Shown here: in pieces, positions 45,851 to 57,930 of the stretch
Layout of the letters: the number at the start of each line of letters is the position of its first letter
Numbering within the stretch: the first letter of the stretch is position 1
DNA from: Carnegiea gigantea
Taxonomy: Eukaryota; Streptophyta; Magnoliopsida; Caryophyllales; Cactaceae
Direction: 5' to 3'
Length of the DNA stretch: 64,000 nucleotides
Assembly: GCA_029747015.1 (NCBI GenBank)
Contig: JAKOGI010000358.1
Span: 1-64,000, forward strand
The notes under the pieces: model-generated
What the model saw: the letters and a program-made list of their open reading frames with translations, nothing else
What the model was told of the DNA's origin: nothing
Databases searched by the model: none
Program-made: the position numbers and the translations under genes

Positions 45851-48250
45851 AGTTCTCTTACGATTTTGCTCTTTTTATGAACCTACAAATTTCCCTAGTA
45901 CTTCTACAAATAGAAAATCATTTTTCGATTTTCACTCAGAATGAAGTACCCCTTACGAAGAACCACAAAAATATCGGTTCAGGTCACCCATACCAGAAAC
46001 AGTTATCAATGATCCTCCATCTCCTTCTTCGTCAGGAATAGGATATGGATGTACTGTTCTCACAAGAACAGATTTTACAATTGATTGGCCTTTCCTTAAA
46101 GAATATTATTACTCCACCAGTAATGCTTCCCAGCACCCATGGTTCGAACAAATTAATAGAAACCTTAGAGAACAAGTTAAAAAGGAATGGATAGCTGACA
46201 TGCAAAAGCTTGCAGTTAACATCTAGTTTTTTCTTTTGTTTCTTACCTTTATGTCAAAAAAAGGGTTTGAATGATGTTTACAAACTTCCAAGTATAAATG
46301 TTCAAACCAGCCTTTCAAAAGGTATGGCATCTAGCTGATGGCACAAGTATGGTCTCTGCCCATCGTTCCACTCACCAGCCTTTAAAGCTTTTTGTCAAGA
46401 AAAAGATTTTTCACGCTTTTACTTACAAAACAAGCCGGGAGGGAGTGGATACCAACACTATCTGGCTTGGTGATCCCAAAACAGTTCATGAGCAAGCCAA
46501 TTACACAAACGCCATCCTCAATCATATTACAGATCAACTGAACCAACTTTCTGCAAAAACTAATTTCAAAAAAGAAGTTGCCAGCACCAGTACAGAGTGC
46601 TCTTCCACTATAGAAAGTATTTCCAAACCATTTGTCAAATTAGACGGTATTCCCAGAGCAAACATTGAATCTTTATGCAAAGTAAAAGGCTCAAATTTGG
46701 ATATCCTTCGTACTAGTACAGAGTAAGTCAAATATCTAGACATTTCTGCCAAAAATAAGGTTCTTACCTGCCTTAACAAAACTTGCCAGCAAAAAGACAC
46801 CACATCTTCCTCAACAAATGAAGAAGCTGTTACTAGTAGTAGTGACCAAGGAGAGGCCATAGCTACTATCGAAAAACCGTCAAAGAAGAAGAAGAGCCTC
46901 TCACTCTTAACAAAATCAATAACTTAAGAAATGCTAGAACTAGGAATCACTATCTTAGGCCTGCGCCTCCAAATATCCAATACGAAGAAAGAAGGCAATT
47001 CACTGATAAAAACTACAATGGTTAATCTATCTGTGGTTGGAACATTAATGGCTAATCAGAGCATGAGGTGCTATCTACCATTGAAGAAATAGGAATAGCA
47101 GTTGTTGCCTACAAAGTCAATGGATATTCTAGCAAAAATATAGTTACCATGATTATCCTAGGTTTCTTTAGACAATTAAAGAATTGGTGGGACAATTATC
47201 TCACCTTTGAACAAAGGTTAGCAATTCTCAATCACATTATAAAAGAATTGGACGAACATGGTGAACAAATCCAACATGGGTATGAAACCCTAACTCATAC
47301 CATCATTGTTGATTTCAGCGATAATCATTAAGAAGGACAAGCTGCAGCTAAAACTATCCTTATCAACCTAAGATGCCCAACTCTTACTAATTACAGATGG
47401 CGTAAAGATGTATTCCTTACAAATGTCTTAAAGAGAGAAGATGGCATGCACAGTTTCTAGAAAGAGCGATTCATTGCAGGCCTACCAAAGTTGTTTGAAG
47501 AACGAATTCTCTCAAAACTCAAACAACATTGCGGGACTAATTATATACCTTTCCATCTTCTTACATTTGGTATGATATTTGGAGTTGTCAAAAATGGAGG
47601 GCTTATCCTTTGCAATGAACTCAAAATTCAAGCGAAATGTGGATCAGAAAAGGCCCAATCCAGAAAGGAAGTGGGAACTTTTTGTGCAGTATTTGGTATT
47701 GCAAAAATAGAAGTCCTTCTTCCAAAGCTAAATGAGCTAACAAAACTATTAGCAAGAGCTTCAAAAGAACAAATTAGGCCTCAAACATTTAGCCTCCAAC
47801 TTCCAATCCCAAACCAACCTCTTCTAGAACGAAGAAGGTTGGGAAAAAACAAGTCGTTTGTTACAAACGTGGCACATGCGATTACAAAGCCTTTTAATGC
47901 AAAACAGAAAAGATCAATGAGTATTTGCTGATCAGCCAAAACTCCAAAAGAAGCTTCTAGCTATGATAACACAAAACTCATATAACACTGACAATGATGT
48001 TGATCACTATCAAAATACTGAGGAAGAAGAATTCGACTATGATTCTTCTCTTATCAAAGCAATCAACGTTATTACAAATATAAATCAGAAAGAATTCCTA
48101 CTTGACCTAATAGGAAAGATTTCTGATGATGACACAAAAAAGGAGTATCTGAGCAAGCTTAAAGACTTAATTCTTGCAGAAGCAAAGAAAATTGTTAAGT
48201 TTGATATAGAAACTCCCAGCTTAAACAAGCTATTTTGAAAACATCGAATA
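45851..48250 (+). pseudogene. Unit H: coat protein region
   Basis: Frames: 46298-46726 (142 codons, VWHLADGTSMVSAHRS and VHEQANYTNAILNH), 47068-47331 (core, LKNWWDNYLTFEQRLAILNH), 47491-47931 (146 codons, KLKQHCGTNYIPFHLLTFGMIFGVV) and 47963-48238 (LIGKISDDDTKKEYLSKLKD). Knuckle site near 47857-47900 is damaged by substitutions and a shift. Together these cover almost the whole CP, the most complete arrangement among + strand units along with B. Confidence 0.8.
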
Positions 48251-48960
48251 CCAAATCCTTTCCAATAACTCACTACAAAAGACACCCAAATTGAAGTCAA
48301 CGAGCTGAAAGCTCAAGTTCGAGATCTTGGACAAGAGATTATTAATCTCAAAGCTACTGATCTAGAGCTCCAGACAAAACTCTCCATCCTGGAGAGACAA
48401 ATTCCGAGTTGCTCAAAAATTTCATACAATCTTTAAAATATTGAAAATGTTCCTAAGAATGAGGTTTCAGAAGAACAATTTCTTCATACCATATCTCAAC
48501 TTACCTTCCAAAAGTGGTATTCTATTGCCAAAATAGTAGTCAATGATTTTTCTACAAATGCAATAGCTGTCATTGACAGTGGAGCTAATAAAAACTGCAT
48601 AAGAGAAGGAATCATATCTACTAGGTATTGTGAAAGAACAAAAGAACAATTATGCAGTGCCAATGGAGAACCTTTGAACATCAAATATAAGCTTAATAAA
48701 GGTTATTATCAAAATAATGATTATTGTTTCAAAATATATTTCTGATTGTTCAAAATATCACTGATGACCTAATTCTCGAAACTCCGTTTTTAACATAAAT
48801 CTATCCATTTTATGTTAATGAATCTGGCGTTCACATCAAGATTCTTAGCAAACAAATCTCTTTCAATTTTCTTTCTGCTGCTAAATAGTGTGAAGTTTCA
48901 CTTTTATAAAACTCTTCTATCTATAAACAAGTCAATCTCTTACAGTTAAAACAAAATAAA
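48251..48960 (+). pseudogene. Unit H: aspartic protease region
   Basis: Keeps the catalytic DSG at 48575-48583 (VIDSGANKNCI), the only + strand unit that does. QLTFQKWYSIAK precedes it. The downstream half has a 1-base deletion near 48735 and stops at TQ positions. Confidence 0.8.
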
Positions 48961-49925
48961 ATTTCCCATTTACGAGAAGAAATCTCCTAAAAAAATTAAA
49001 GAACAATTGCAAAATCCCTCTATTCAATGAAAAATACTTGACCTTGAAGAAGTCTTTAAGAGACAAATATGTTCAGATCTTCCCAATGCATTCTAGGGAA
49101 GAAAGAAGCATATTATAGCTTTTCCTTACGAAAAGGATGAAACATTCCTACCAAAGCCAGACCCACTGAAATGAATTCTGAACTCCTTGATTTCTGTAAA
49201 AAAGAAATCCAAAACCTTCTTGAAAAAGGGCTTATTCGACCTTCTAAATCTCCCTAGAGCTCTGCTGCCTTCTATGTTGATAACGCTGCTGAAAGGAACG
49301 AGGAGTTCCTAGGCTGGTTATTAACTATAAGCCTTTAAACAAAGTATTACAATGGATTAGATATCCTATCCTAAACAAAAGAGATATTTTAAATCGATTA
49401 TTTGAAGCCTAAATATTTCAAAATTTGATATGAAGTCAGGCTTTTGGCAAATTCAGATTGTGGAATTTGATCACTATAAAATAGCATTCAAGTACCATTT
49501 GGACATTACAATTGGAATGTAATGCCCTTTGGTTTAAAAAATGCCCTGAATTTTAAAACATTATGAATGATATTTTCAACCCTTGTGCTTCTTTCATCAT
49601 TGTTTACGTTAATGATGTGCTAGTGCTTTCCAAAACTATTGATTAACATTTTAAACAATTGCAGATAGTTTTAAATATCAATGAAAGAAACGGACTAGCT
49701 GTTTTTGCTTCAAAAATGGTTTTATTCACAACATGAATTAGATTTTTCAAGAATGATATCTTTCAAGAGACTATTAAACCCATTGTTAGATCACCCACCT
49801 TTGCAAAAGAGTTTCCAGATATTATTAAGGATAAAAAACAGTTGCAAAGATTTCTTGGTCGCATTAATTACATTTCAGATTTTTTCCCTCATCTACAACA
49901 ATTGTGTGCTCCCCTGTATAAAAGG
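48961..49925 (+). pseudogene. Unit H: reverse transcriptase
   Basis: RT-start linker (QMNSELLDFC-like), SAAFYV, FDMKSGFWQIQI (about 49420-49460), LPFGLKNAP-like sequence and a catalytic box altered to YVND (49605-49616; YIDD expected). Multiple 1-base indels break it into short frames. The thumb continues in 49705-49974. Confidence 0.75.
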
Positions 49926-50410
49926 CTTAATAAAGGTCCCTAACCCTGGTCTGATATACACACTGACATTGTGAGACAAATCAAACAAAAGGTTGAGTCT
50001 TTACCAAGTCTAAGTATTCCCCATCCCTTTGCATTCATGATAGCTGAAACAGATGCATCTGATAAAGGTTATGGAGAAATCCTTAAAAAGAGGATGTATG
50101 ATAAAGAGCAATCAGTTAGATATCATTTTGGCATTTGGCATGAGCCGCAACAAAATTATTCCACCATCAAAAGAGAAATTTTATCTATTGCTCTTTGCAT
50201 TTCCAAATTCCAAGATGATCTATTTTACTAGAATTGATTGCAAATCAGCAAAAGATGTTTTACAAAAGGGTGTCAAGAATTTAGTTTCAAAACAAAATTT
50301 TGCCAGATAGCAAGCTATTTCATCCTCTTTCAATTTTGAAATTGAATTTATCAAAGGAGAGAACAATTCCTTACCAGATTTCCTTACAAGAGGATTTTTG
50401 TAAGGAAAAA
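49926..50410 (+). pseudogene. Unit H: RNase H
   Basis: Frame 49971-50231 carries MRQIKQKVESLPSLSIPHP, AETDASDKGYGEILK and YSTIKREILSIALCISKFQ. A small deletion and shift at 50230 precede SAKDVLQKGVKNLVSKQ. The Asp in ETDAS is the first catalytic residue of RNase H. Confidence 0.8.
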
Positions 50411-51145
50411 ATGACAAAATACTTTCTGTGAAGGATTCACAATGAACAGCGAAGACAATTGTTCTGTTGAGCAAAATCTCTTCTCATACAAAATTTCAAA
50501 CTGCCCACATGAACCTTTTCTTTTTTTACCTTCGTGACCATGAACTCTACTATACTCCCTTTTCTGGAACTAGATACAATAAGCATGCAATTTTCACCGA
50601 CTACCAAGAATGGTATGTTTTTGAAGAAATACCTTTTTACTATTGCCTCAAAGTTGGTAAAGCGTATCAAACACTTGTGCAAGATATCACCTAACACTAA
50701 TCATTATGCCCACTGGATACATTGAAATAAGTAGATTTTTCCACAGATAATTTGAATATTGGACAGCCTTTGAACCACATACATTTCAATTTGTCTCCAA
50801 AATTTTCCCTGATCTTCACATTTGGCCTTTTGACCAATGCAATTCTCATGTTCTAATACCCCTCCGGTATTCCATACAATTTGACACTTCCAGCCTTATT
50901 CACACAAAAGACAGGTCACGATGCAAATTTCTACAAGAATACTCTCAATATCAGTAGACCAAAAGTCTCACACAAAACAACAAGGTATCCTCGAAATACT
51001 GAAGGATGACCCTGTAATGTGATAAATCCTTTTACAAAAGCTCCTTGACAAAGACGACTCAGGCGGCGATTCAAGTTCAGCAGAGTTAGCTTCAAAACCA
51101 AGGATCTGTCATCTACAAGACTCTCAGGATCTTTATGATCTATGA
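50411..51145 (+). pseudogene. Unit H: short-form C-terminal module, unknown
   Basis: Partner of 5576-6290. Frame 50467-50694 reads LFFFYLRDHELYYTPFSGTRY, HAIFTDYQEWYVFEEIPFYYCLK and GKAYQTLVQD. After it come HVLIPLRYSIQFD and the tail common to all units. An ATG lies just after the RNase H end at about 50443 in the same broken region, so a separate downstream protein is possible. No family recognised. Confidence 0.65.
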
Positions 51146-51169
51146 CAAAACAAAAATAAAGACAAAAGA

Positions 51170-51435
51170 AAAGAGGCCGTAAAGGCCTTGACCTGTGGCA
51201 AAAATTAGGGCCATTATGTTAACGAAAATCTTTCTTTTGCAGGTGAAGACAAAAATATCGGCAAACACTATTCAGTACAGTTCCTCGACAATACACTATT
51301 CATCTGCTGTCCTGGCAAATTACTATTCATGAATAGTTCTCAAGGATAAAAATTTTCAAAAGATCTATAGAGTAAAGCTACTACTTTTTGACAAATGCAA
51401 CCCAACTTACGGAGCATGACAAGTGAAGACAATTA
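51170..51435 (+). promoter_or_regulatory. Unit H/I: truncated promoter region
   Basis: Damaged palindrome (about 51180), acceptor-like TTTCTTTTGCAG (ends 51242), and ACTATTCA repeats at 51267, 51295 and 51322. It is cut at about 51435, before the TATA box, and joined to CP, so this promoter has no core. Confidence 0.75.
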
Positions 51436-53200
51436 GAGCCAATTACACAAACGCCATCCTCAATACTGTTATAAAACAATTGAACCAACTTTCTGCAAAA
51501 ATTGATTCCAAAAAAAATTTTCCAGCACCATTACAAAACCCTCTCCCTTTGCAGAAAGTATTTCCAAGCCATTTGTCAAATTAGGCACTATCCCCAAAGC
51601 AAACATTGAGTAATTTTCCAAAGTGAAAAGCTCAGATTTGGACATCCTTACTACCATTTATGAGCAAATCAAAGATCTCAACATCTTTGCCAAAAATGAG
51701 GCTCTTACATGCCTTGACAAAACATGCCAACGAAATAACAACAGGCCTTCCTCAACAGATGATGAAGTTATTACTAGTAGTAGTGACCAAGAAGAGGTCA
51801 TAGATACTATCCAAAAAACCTTCAAAGAAGAACAAGAGCCTCCTGCTCTCAACAAAATCAATAATTGGAGAAATGCTAGAACTAGGAATTATTATCCTAG
51901 GCCTACTCCTCCAGATATCCAATATGAAGAAAGAGGCCAATTCACTGATGGAAACTATAATGGTCAACCTATATGTAGTTGGAATAATGATGGAAAATTA
52001 GAGTATGAAGTGTTATCTACCATTGAAGAAATGGGAATAGCAGCTGCTGTCTATAGAGTCAATGGATGTTCAAACAAAAATGTCGCTATCTTAATTATCC
52101 TAGGTTTCTCTAGACAATTAAAGAATTGGTGGGACAATTATCTCACTTTTAAAGAAAGGTTTGCTATTCTCAATTGCACTGAAGAAGAATTGGATGAACA
52201 TGGTGAACAAATCCAAGACGCATATGAAACCCTAATTCATATCATCACTCTTCATTTTATTGGTAATCCTCAAGAAGGACAAGTTGCAACCAAAATTGTC
52301 GTTATCAACCTAAGATGCCAACTCTCGCTGATTACAGATGGTACAAAGATGTATTCTTTACCAATGTCCTAAAGAGAGAGGATGGCATGCAAAGTTTCTG
52401 GAAAGAGCAATTCATTGCAGGCCTACCAAAGTTGTTGGGAAAAAGAATTATCTCAAAACTCGGACGACATTGTGGGACTGATGATATCCCTTTCCATCTC
52501 CTTACATTTGGTATGATCTTTGGTGTTGTCAAAAATGAAAGGCTTATCCGTTGCAATGAACTCAAAATTTAAGCCAAATATGGATTAGAAAAGTCTTAAT
52601 CCAGAAACAAAATGGGAACTTTCTATCAAGCATTTGGCATTATAAAAATAGAAGCTCCTTCTTCAAACGCTAAACGAGCTAAGAAAGCCATTCGCAAAAG
52701 ATTCAAAAGCACAAATTAGCCCTCAAACATTTCACCTCCAACTTCTGATCCCAAGCCAACTTTTTATAGAATGAAGAAGGTCAGGAAAAAGGATGTCTTT
52801 TGTTATAAATGCGGCAAAACCAGGTTACAAAGCCTTCCAATGCAAAATAGAAAAGAAGATCAATGAGTTAGTTCTTGATCAGCCTGAACTCCAAAAGAAG
52901 TATCTAGTTGTCATAGCACAAAACTCATCTGACACAGACAATAATGTTGATTACTATCAAAACTATAAAGAAGCAGAATCCAACTATGATTCTTCTCCCA
53001 TCAAAGCAATCAACATTATTACAAACAGAAATTAGAAAGAATTCCTACTTGAACTAATAGGAAAGATTTCTGATGATGGCACACAAAGGAGTATCTGAGC
53101 AAGCTTAAAGACTTAATTCTTGAAGAAGAAAAGAAAGTCATTAAATTTGATATAGAAACTCCCAGCTTAACTAAGCCATTTCAAAAATATCCAATACTAA
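51436..53200 (+). pseudogene. Unit I: coat protein
   Basis: Starts at ANYTNAI-like sequence, a different junction from units C-F. It has the longest open EPRV frame of the window, 51623-52372 (249 codons), through NKINNWRNARTRNYYPRP, LKNWWDNYLTFKERFAILN and GEQIQDAYETL. It continues in 52315-52572 after a 1-base loss near 52320. The CCHC site (about 52797-52850) has an extra base after CYKCGK. The linker with ISDDG follows. Confidence 0.8.
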
Positions 53201-53892
53201 ATCCTTCCAGTAACTCGCTACAAAAGACATCCAAATTGAAATCAACGAGCTGAAAGCTCAAGTTTGAGATCTTAGACAAGAGATTATTAATCTCAAAGCT
53301 ACTGATCTAGAACTCTAGACAAAACTCTCCATCCTGAAAGCACAAATTTCGAGTTCCTCCAAAATTCTAGACAATCTTCAAAATCTTAAAAATGTTCCTG
53401 AAAATGAAGTCTCAGAAGGACAATTTCTTCATACCATATCTCATGTTACCTTTCAAAATAGTAGTCAATGGTTTCTCTAGAAATGCAATAGTTCTCATTG
53501 ATGGTGAAGCTAGTTAAAACTACATAAGAGAAGGAATCATATGTACTAAGTATTGTGAAAGAACAAAAGAACAATTATGTAGGACCAATGGAGAACCTTT
53601 GAACATTAAATATAAGCTTAATAAAGGTTACATTCAAAATAATGATTATTGTTTCAAAAATATATTTCTGATTGTTCAAAACATTATTCATGACCTAATT
53701 CTTGGAACTCCATTTTTAACACAAATCTACCCATTTTATGTTAACGAATATGGTGTTCATACTAAGATTCTTGGCAAACAAATATCTTTTAATTTTTGTT
53801 TTGCTGCTGAACGGTGTGAAGTTTCGCTTTTATAAAACTCTTCTGTGTATAAACAGGTCAATCTCTTACAATTAAAACACAATCAACATTAT
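53201..53892 (+). pseudogene. Unit I: aspartic protease region
   Basis: About 20 bp is missing before the active site (between TFQ and IVVN), and the catalytic triplet is DGE at about 53500. Frame 53599-53835 covers the C-terminal half (MNIKYKLNKGYIQNNDYCFK). Followed by the RT deletion junction. Confidence 0.75.
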
Positions 53893-54620
53893 AACATTTA
53901 CAGATATTTTTGAGGGTTAATGAAAGAAACGAACTGACTGTTTCTGCTTCAAAAATGGTTTTATTCGAAATATAAATTTGAGTTCTCAAGCATGATATCT
54001 TTCACGGGACTATTAAACCCATTGTTAGATCTCTCACCTTTGCAAACAAATTTCCAGATGTCGTCAAGGATGAGTGCCAATTGCAAAGATTTCTTGGTTG
54101 CCTTAATTACATTTTAGATTTTTTCCCTCATCTACAACAATTGGGTGCTCTCTTGTATAAAAGACATAGGAAAAGTCCTGAACCCTGGTTTGATATACAC
54201 ACTGACATTGTCAGACAAATCAAACAAAAGGTTGAGTCTTTACCATGTCTAAGTATTCCCCATCACTCTACATTCATGATAGTTGAAACAAATGCATCTG
54301 ATAAAGGTTATAGAGGAATCCTTAAACAACAGATGCATGATAGAGAATAACTGCTCAGATATCATTCTGGCAATTGCCTCGGTCTACAATGAACTTATTC
54401 TACTATTAAAAGAGAAATTTTATGTATTGTTCTTTATATTTCAAAATTCCAAGATGATCTATTTTACAAAAAATTCCTTCTTAGAATTGATTGCTAATCA
54501 ACAAAAGATGTTTTACAAAAGGATTTTAAGAATTTAGTTTCAAAACAAAATTTTGAAATTAAATTTATAAAGGGAGAGAAAAATTCCTTACCGGATCTCG
54601 TCACAAGAAAATTTTTGCAG
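53893..54620 (+). pseudogene. Unit I: RT remnant (deleted) plus RNase H
   Basis: The junction AATCAACATTATAACATTTACAG matches that of unit B. The thumb (QRFLGCLNYILDFF) and RNase H start (VETNASDKGYRGILK, catalytic Asp changed to Asn) lie in frame 54081-54350. A roughly 27-bp deletion near 54550 removes WQAILSSF. Confidence 0.75.
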
Positions 54621-55845
54621 GAAAGGGATGACAAAATTAATTATTATGCAGATTTCACGATGAGCAAAAAGGACAAAGGCAAAGGTATATAAAAGTCGAT
54701 GACCACAAAATCGTTCCTATAAAAAACACCTTTTTACCAATGATAAATTTCCCTCCATTATCTTATAAAACTGCTGTCACAAATTCTCTTAGAAAAAATT
54801 CTTGTGACAATTACTTCGCCTGATATACTGAACACCTTTTTCTTAATAGCTACAAAATTACCCCTATAAATCTTCTTATTCAAGATTTAGTTCAAAGAAA
54901 CATTGGTGACTCTCCTTACCTTTGTGACCATCCACAAAAAACCAGACAATTTTATAAACTCATTCTCATTGACACCCAGTCTGTTGATATTATTCATACC
55001 ATAGACAACGCCAATCCTTTTTACATTCTGTATTCAAAATATATCATCCAAAATGTTATGAATTTCCAACAATGAAAAGATCCTTTTCAAGCTAGACAAT
55101 TCTGTATTCCATTTGAACCAGCAAACTACAATTATGTTGACTACCGTATGGCCTGGTTTGGAGCTTTCTTCCATGAACTAGAAATTCATTCATGGTTTTT
55201 TAACTTCATAAAAATGCCCTATTCACATTACCTATTTGGTTCTATCATTGGTGGACCATGTTTGGTTGTTCTCCTTCTGTCCTACCCTGTGAAGCCAAGG
55301 ATGGATGGGATTTCTAGACCACAAATACCCCAGCCTATGATACCTATACAAAAGAAGTTCAATTTTTTAGAACCTTTAACATTGCTTGGATTTTCTACTG
55401 CGAATACTGATAGCAAAATTATCTTCCTAACTCTTTTCCCCTGTCAATTGTCTGAATCTATAAAATCAGATGGTGGAATGAGTAAAACCAAGCTCTACGG
55501 AAAATAAAATGTGGAGTATTTTTGCAAAACAACAAAAACCAAAAAATAAACTCTCCATAACCTTCACAACTTTGACAAACGAAAGGATTCTACATTGGAC
55601 CATCTACTCCTGCTAAGATGGGGGTCTCTTCATGCTCTACAAAATCTCAAACTAAAGGTCTCACACAAAAACAATGAGATATCCTCCAGGTACTTAAGGA
55701 TGACCCCCCTATGCATCAAATCTTTTTACAAAAGCTTCTTAACAAAGACGACTCAAACGATGATTCAAGCTCAGCAGAGTCAGCTACAAGGCCAAGAATT
55801 TATGATCTACAGGACTCTTAAGATCCTTATAATCTGTGACAATTC
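54621..55845 (+). pseudogene. Unit I: long C-terminal module
   Basis: Module from YYADFTMSKK to a degraded charged tail. The frame 55148-55507 (119 codons) starts MAWFGAFFHELEIHSWFF and then shifts phase. AKDGWDF, RYQ- and QKQ-type segments are split over three phases. Confidence 0.7.
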
Positions 55846-55869
55846 CAAAACAAATAGAAAAGAAAGGAG

Positions 55870-56310
55870 CCCATAAATGTCTTGACCTGGGGCAAAATTT
55901 AGGGCCATTATCTTAACAAAAATCTTTCTTTCGCAGGTGAAGACAAAACTGCCCGTACACACTATTCACTACAGTTTCTCAACAATACAGTATTCATCTA
56001 CAGTACCGATAAATTACCATTCATAAATAGTTCTCTAAGACAAATTTTTCGAAAGATCCATAAAGCTACTATCGTTTGACAATTGCAACCTAACTTTCGA
56101 CATACGATAAAAGAAGACAATTGAGCATCATTTTGCCTCTATTATTGAGCTCCTCTCAGCACTACATAAGGCAGACATTTCATTTGGAAGAAGGCATTAA
56201 AAAATTATAGCAACCAAAAAGAGAAACCTTCTCTCTCTTCTCTTAGAATTTTCTTTGCTCTCTTCATATTACAAATCCTTGCACAAGTTTCCAATCGACA
56301 ATTTGTAAGT
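55870..56310 (+). promoter_or_regulatory. Unit I: promoter and leader start
   Basis: Degraded palindrome (TGTCTTGACC, about 55878), acceptor-like TTTCTTTCGCAG (ends about 55937), ACTATTCA repeats, a weak CTACATAAGG at the TATA position (about 56162), and GTAAGT donor (56305-56310). Confidence 0.65.
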
Positions 56311-56319
56311 TACTATTAT

Positions 56320-56461
56320 TACAAAAGTATTCGTAAGTTTTCTTAGTTTTCTTATAGGTCCTTAATTTCTATGCATTTTCTTTTATGTGTTTTGAGCTTT
56401 TGTTTAATAAAGTTTTACATTACTCTTAGTGTTTTTCGTATTCTCTGATACTGCTCCCCTC
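56320..56461 (+). terminator. Unit I/J: polyadenylation region
   Basis: Single copy of the T-rich region with AATAAA at 56406-56411 and the CTGCTCCCCTC motif before the primer site. Not duplicated here, unlike 42428-42700. Confidence 0.75.
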
Positions 56462-56473
56462 TGATATTAAAGC
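56462..56473 (+). other. Primer binding site, degraded
   Basis: TGATATTAAAGC, three mismatches from TGGTATCAGAGC, in the conserved position after CTGCTCCCCTC. Confidence 0.7.
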
Positions 56474-56635
56474 AAATCATGTGCATGTCTGTGTATGATA
56501 TTTGCTAGGCGTTGGCCAGCCGTTCGTCAGCTGTAGAGCCGTTGGTCAGCCTGTAGAGGTGGTCCCGACAAGTGCTCCCATCTTAAATCTATTCTGCGTG
56601 TCCAGACTTTTATCATCACTGCTTACGCATAGAAC
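56474..56635 (+). other. Unit J: leader
   Basis: GCGTTGGCCAG, CGTTCGTCAG and CGTTGGTCAG repeats (about 56510-56550), a GTGGTCC motif, then CAGACTTTTATCATCACTGC leading to the ATG. The leader from primer site to start codon is about 160 bases and complete. Confidence 0.75.
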
Positions 56636-57480
56636 ATGGCTAGTGAGTTTAGCAAGTTATTATCTTATAAAATAGATAGCCATAGTAGTGATATAGTTAA
56701 CAGTAATGAGATTAGAACAAATACCCTTCTTAAGGGCCTATCTCCTGATAATTTCCATAACTAGGATATTTCTAAATTTAGTATAGAGACCATTTACAAA
56801 ATTGTTATATTTACCTTTTAAGCTGGCTTTTCAATCAAAACTCATAAACAAATCGTTAGTCTACAAAATGGATTACAAACTATTTCTTTAATCAAACCAG
56901 AGGCTCTTCTGATACATTTAAAGGACAAATTTTGTTTTATGCATATTGGATTAGTACAAGTTGCTGTTAAACCTTTTATTGAGAAAAGGTATTAACCAGC
57001 TATCAACATGGCTTTAAGAGACAAAATATTTAAAAAATACAAATCCTCTCTATTATCCACTATTAACACCAATGTACATAACAGACCAATTTTCTTCAAT
57101 TGCTATCCAAACTTCTATGTTGATCTTTCATGCCCTGTGACACCTAAAGCCTTGAATCTTGATGTGCTTATTCAAGGCGACGAGTTCAATGACTTTAAAA
57201 ACTTTAGAATTATATATCGTGTTTATTTTCGATTGATGTCTACAAACCTCAATACAAAATTTTTGAATCCTCTACCGTCAAATTAAAAAGAAACCATTTT
57301 ACTTCAAATTGAGGACAATAAACCTCAAGTTTTTACTCCAAAACTTCTAAAATGGGATGAAGTAATAATTCCAGAAGCTAATAAGCTAGAAAATGCCCAA
57401 TCTGCTTTTTATGACAAAGCCAAACAAATGAATGATATTGAGCAAATCATAGAAGAACCCGATGGCCGAGTTCTCCTACA
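56636..57480 (+). pseudogene. Unit J: polyprotein start and movement protein
   Basis: The most complete MP of the window. ATG at 56636 (MASEFSKLLSYKIDSHSSD), stops near 56760 and 56818, then HIGLVQVAVKPFI (about 56940-56980), a 1-base shift, and frame 57008-57286 with MALRDKIFKKY, HNRPIFFNCYPNFYVDL and MSTNLNTKFLNPLPSN. GLVQV and ALRD motifs with the following hydrophobic strands are typical of 30K-superfamily caulimovirid MPs. Confidence 0.8.
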
Positions 57481-57930
57481 ATTCTGCATTTTTCATGAAC
57501 CTATAGCTCTCCAAGGTACTTCTACTAGTTGATTATTATTTTTCGATTTTCACTCAGAAAGAAGTATCCCTTCAGAAGAACCATAAAAATATCAGTTTAG
57601 GTCACCCATGCCAGAACTAGTTATCAATGATCCTCTGTCTCCTTCTTCATTAGGAATAGGATATAGATGCAATGTTCTCACAAGAATAGATTTTACAATT
57701 GATTGGCCTTTCCTTAAGGAAGATTATTACTCCACCAGTAATGCTTCGAAGCGCCAATGGTTCGAACAAATTAACAAAAGCCTTGGAGAACCAGTCAAAA
57801 AGGAATGGACAGCTGAGATGCAAACGCTTGTAGTCAGCATCTCCTTTTTTCTTTGGTTTCTTACATTTATGCTAAAAAAGGGTTCAAATGATGTTTATGT
57901 GCTTCCAAGTATAAGCGTTCAAAAACATAC
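57481..57930 (+). pseudogene. Unit J: coat protein start, truncated
   Basis: Frame 57608-57958 includes GYRCNVLTRIDFTIDWPFL, EDYYSTSNASKRQWFEQIN and VKKEWTAEMQTL. It ends abruptly at SISVQK (about 57925), where the sequence flips into leader sequence on the opposite strand. Confidence 0.75.

Larger units (their letters stand above)
762..57930 (+). mobile_element. Head-to-tail array of EPRV units A-J
   Basis: About ten partial copies of one Caulimoviridae-like element follow one another in the same orientation, each joined through a promoter/leader region. The module order MP-CP-PR-RT-RH and a tRNA-Met-type primer site identify the family. There are no LTRs and no integrase. The array is interrupted by a Ty3/gypsy element, a non-autonomous LTR element and a hAT transposon. 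Every unit has several stops or frameshifts, so these are fossil copies. Genus is not assigned; florendovirus-like or petuvirus-like lineages are candidates because all domains lie in one long frame. Confidence 0.85.

Noticed and set aside
762..57930. A complete, potentially active pararetrovirus
   Set aside because: Every unit lacks at least one essential part or has altered catalytic residues, with many stops.
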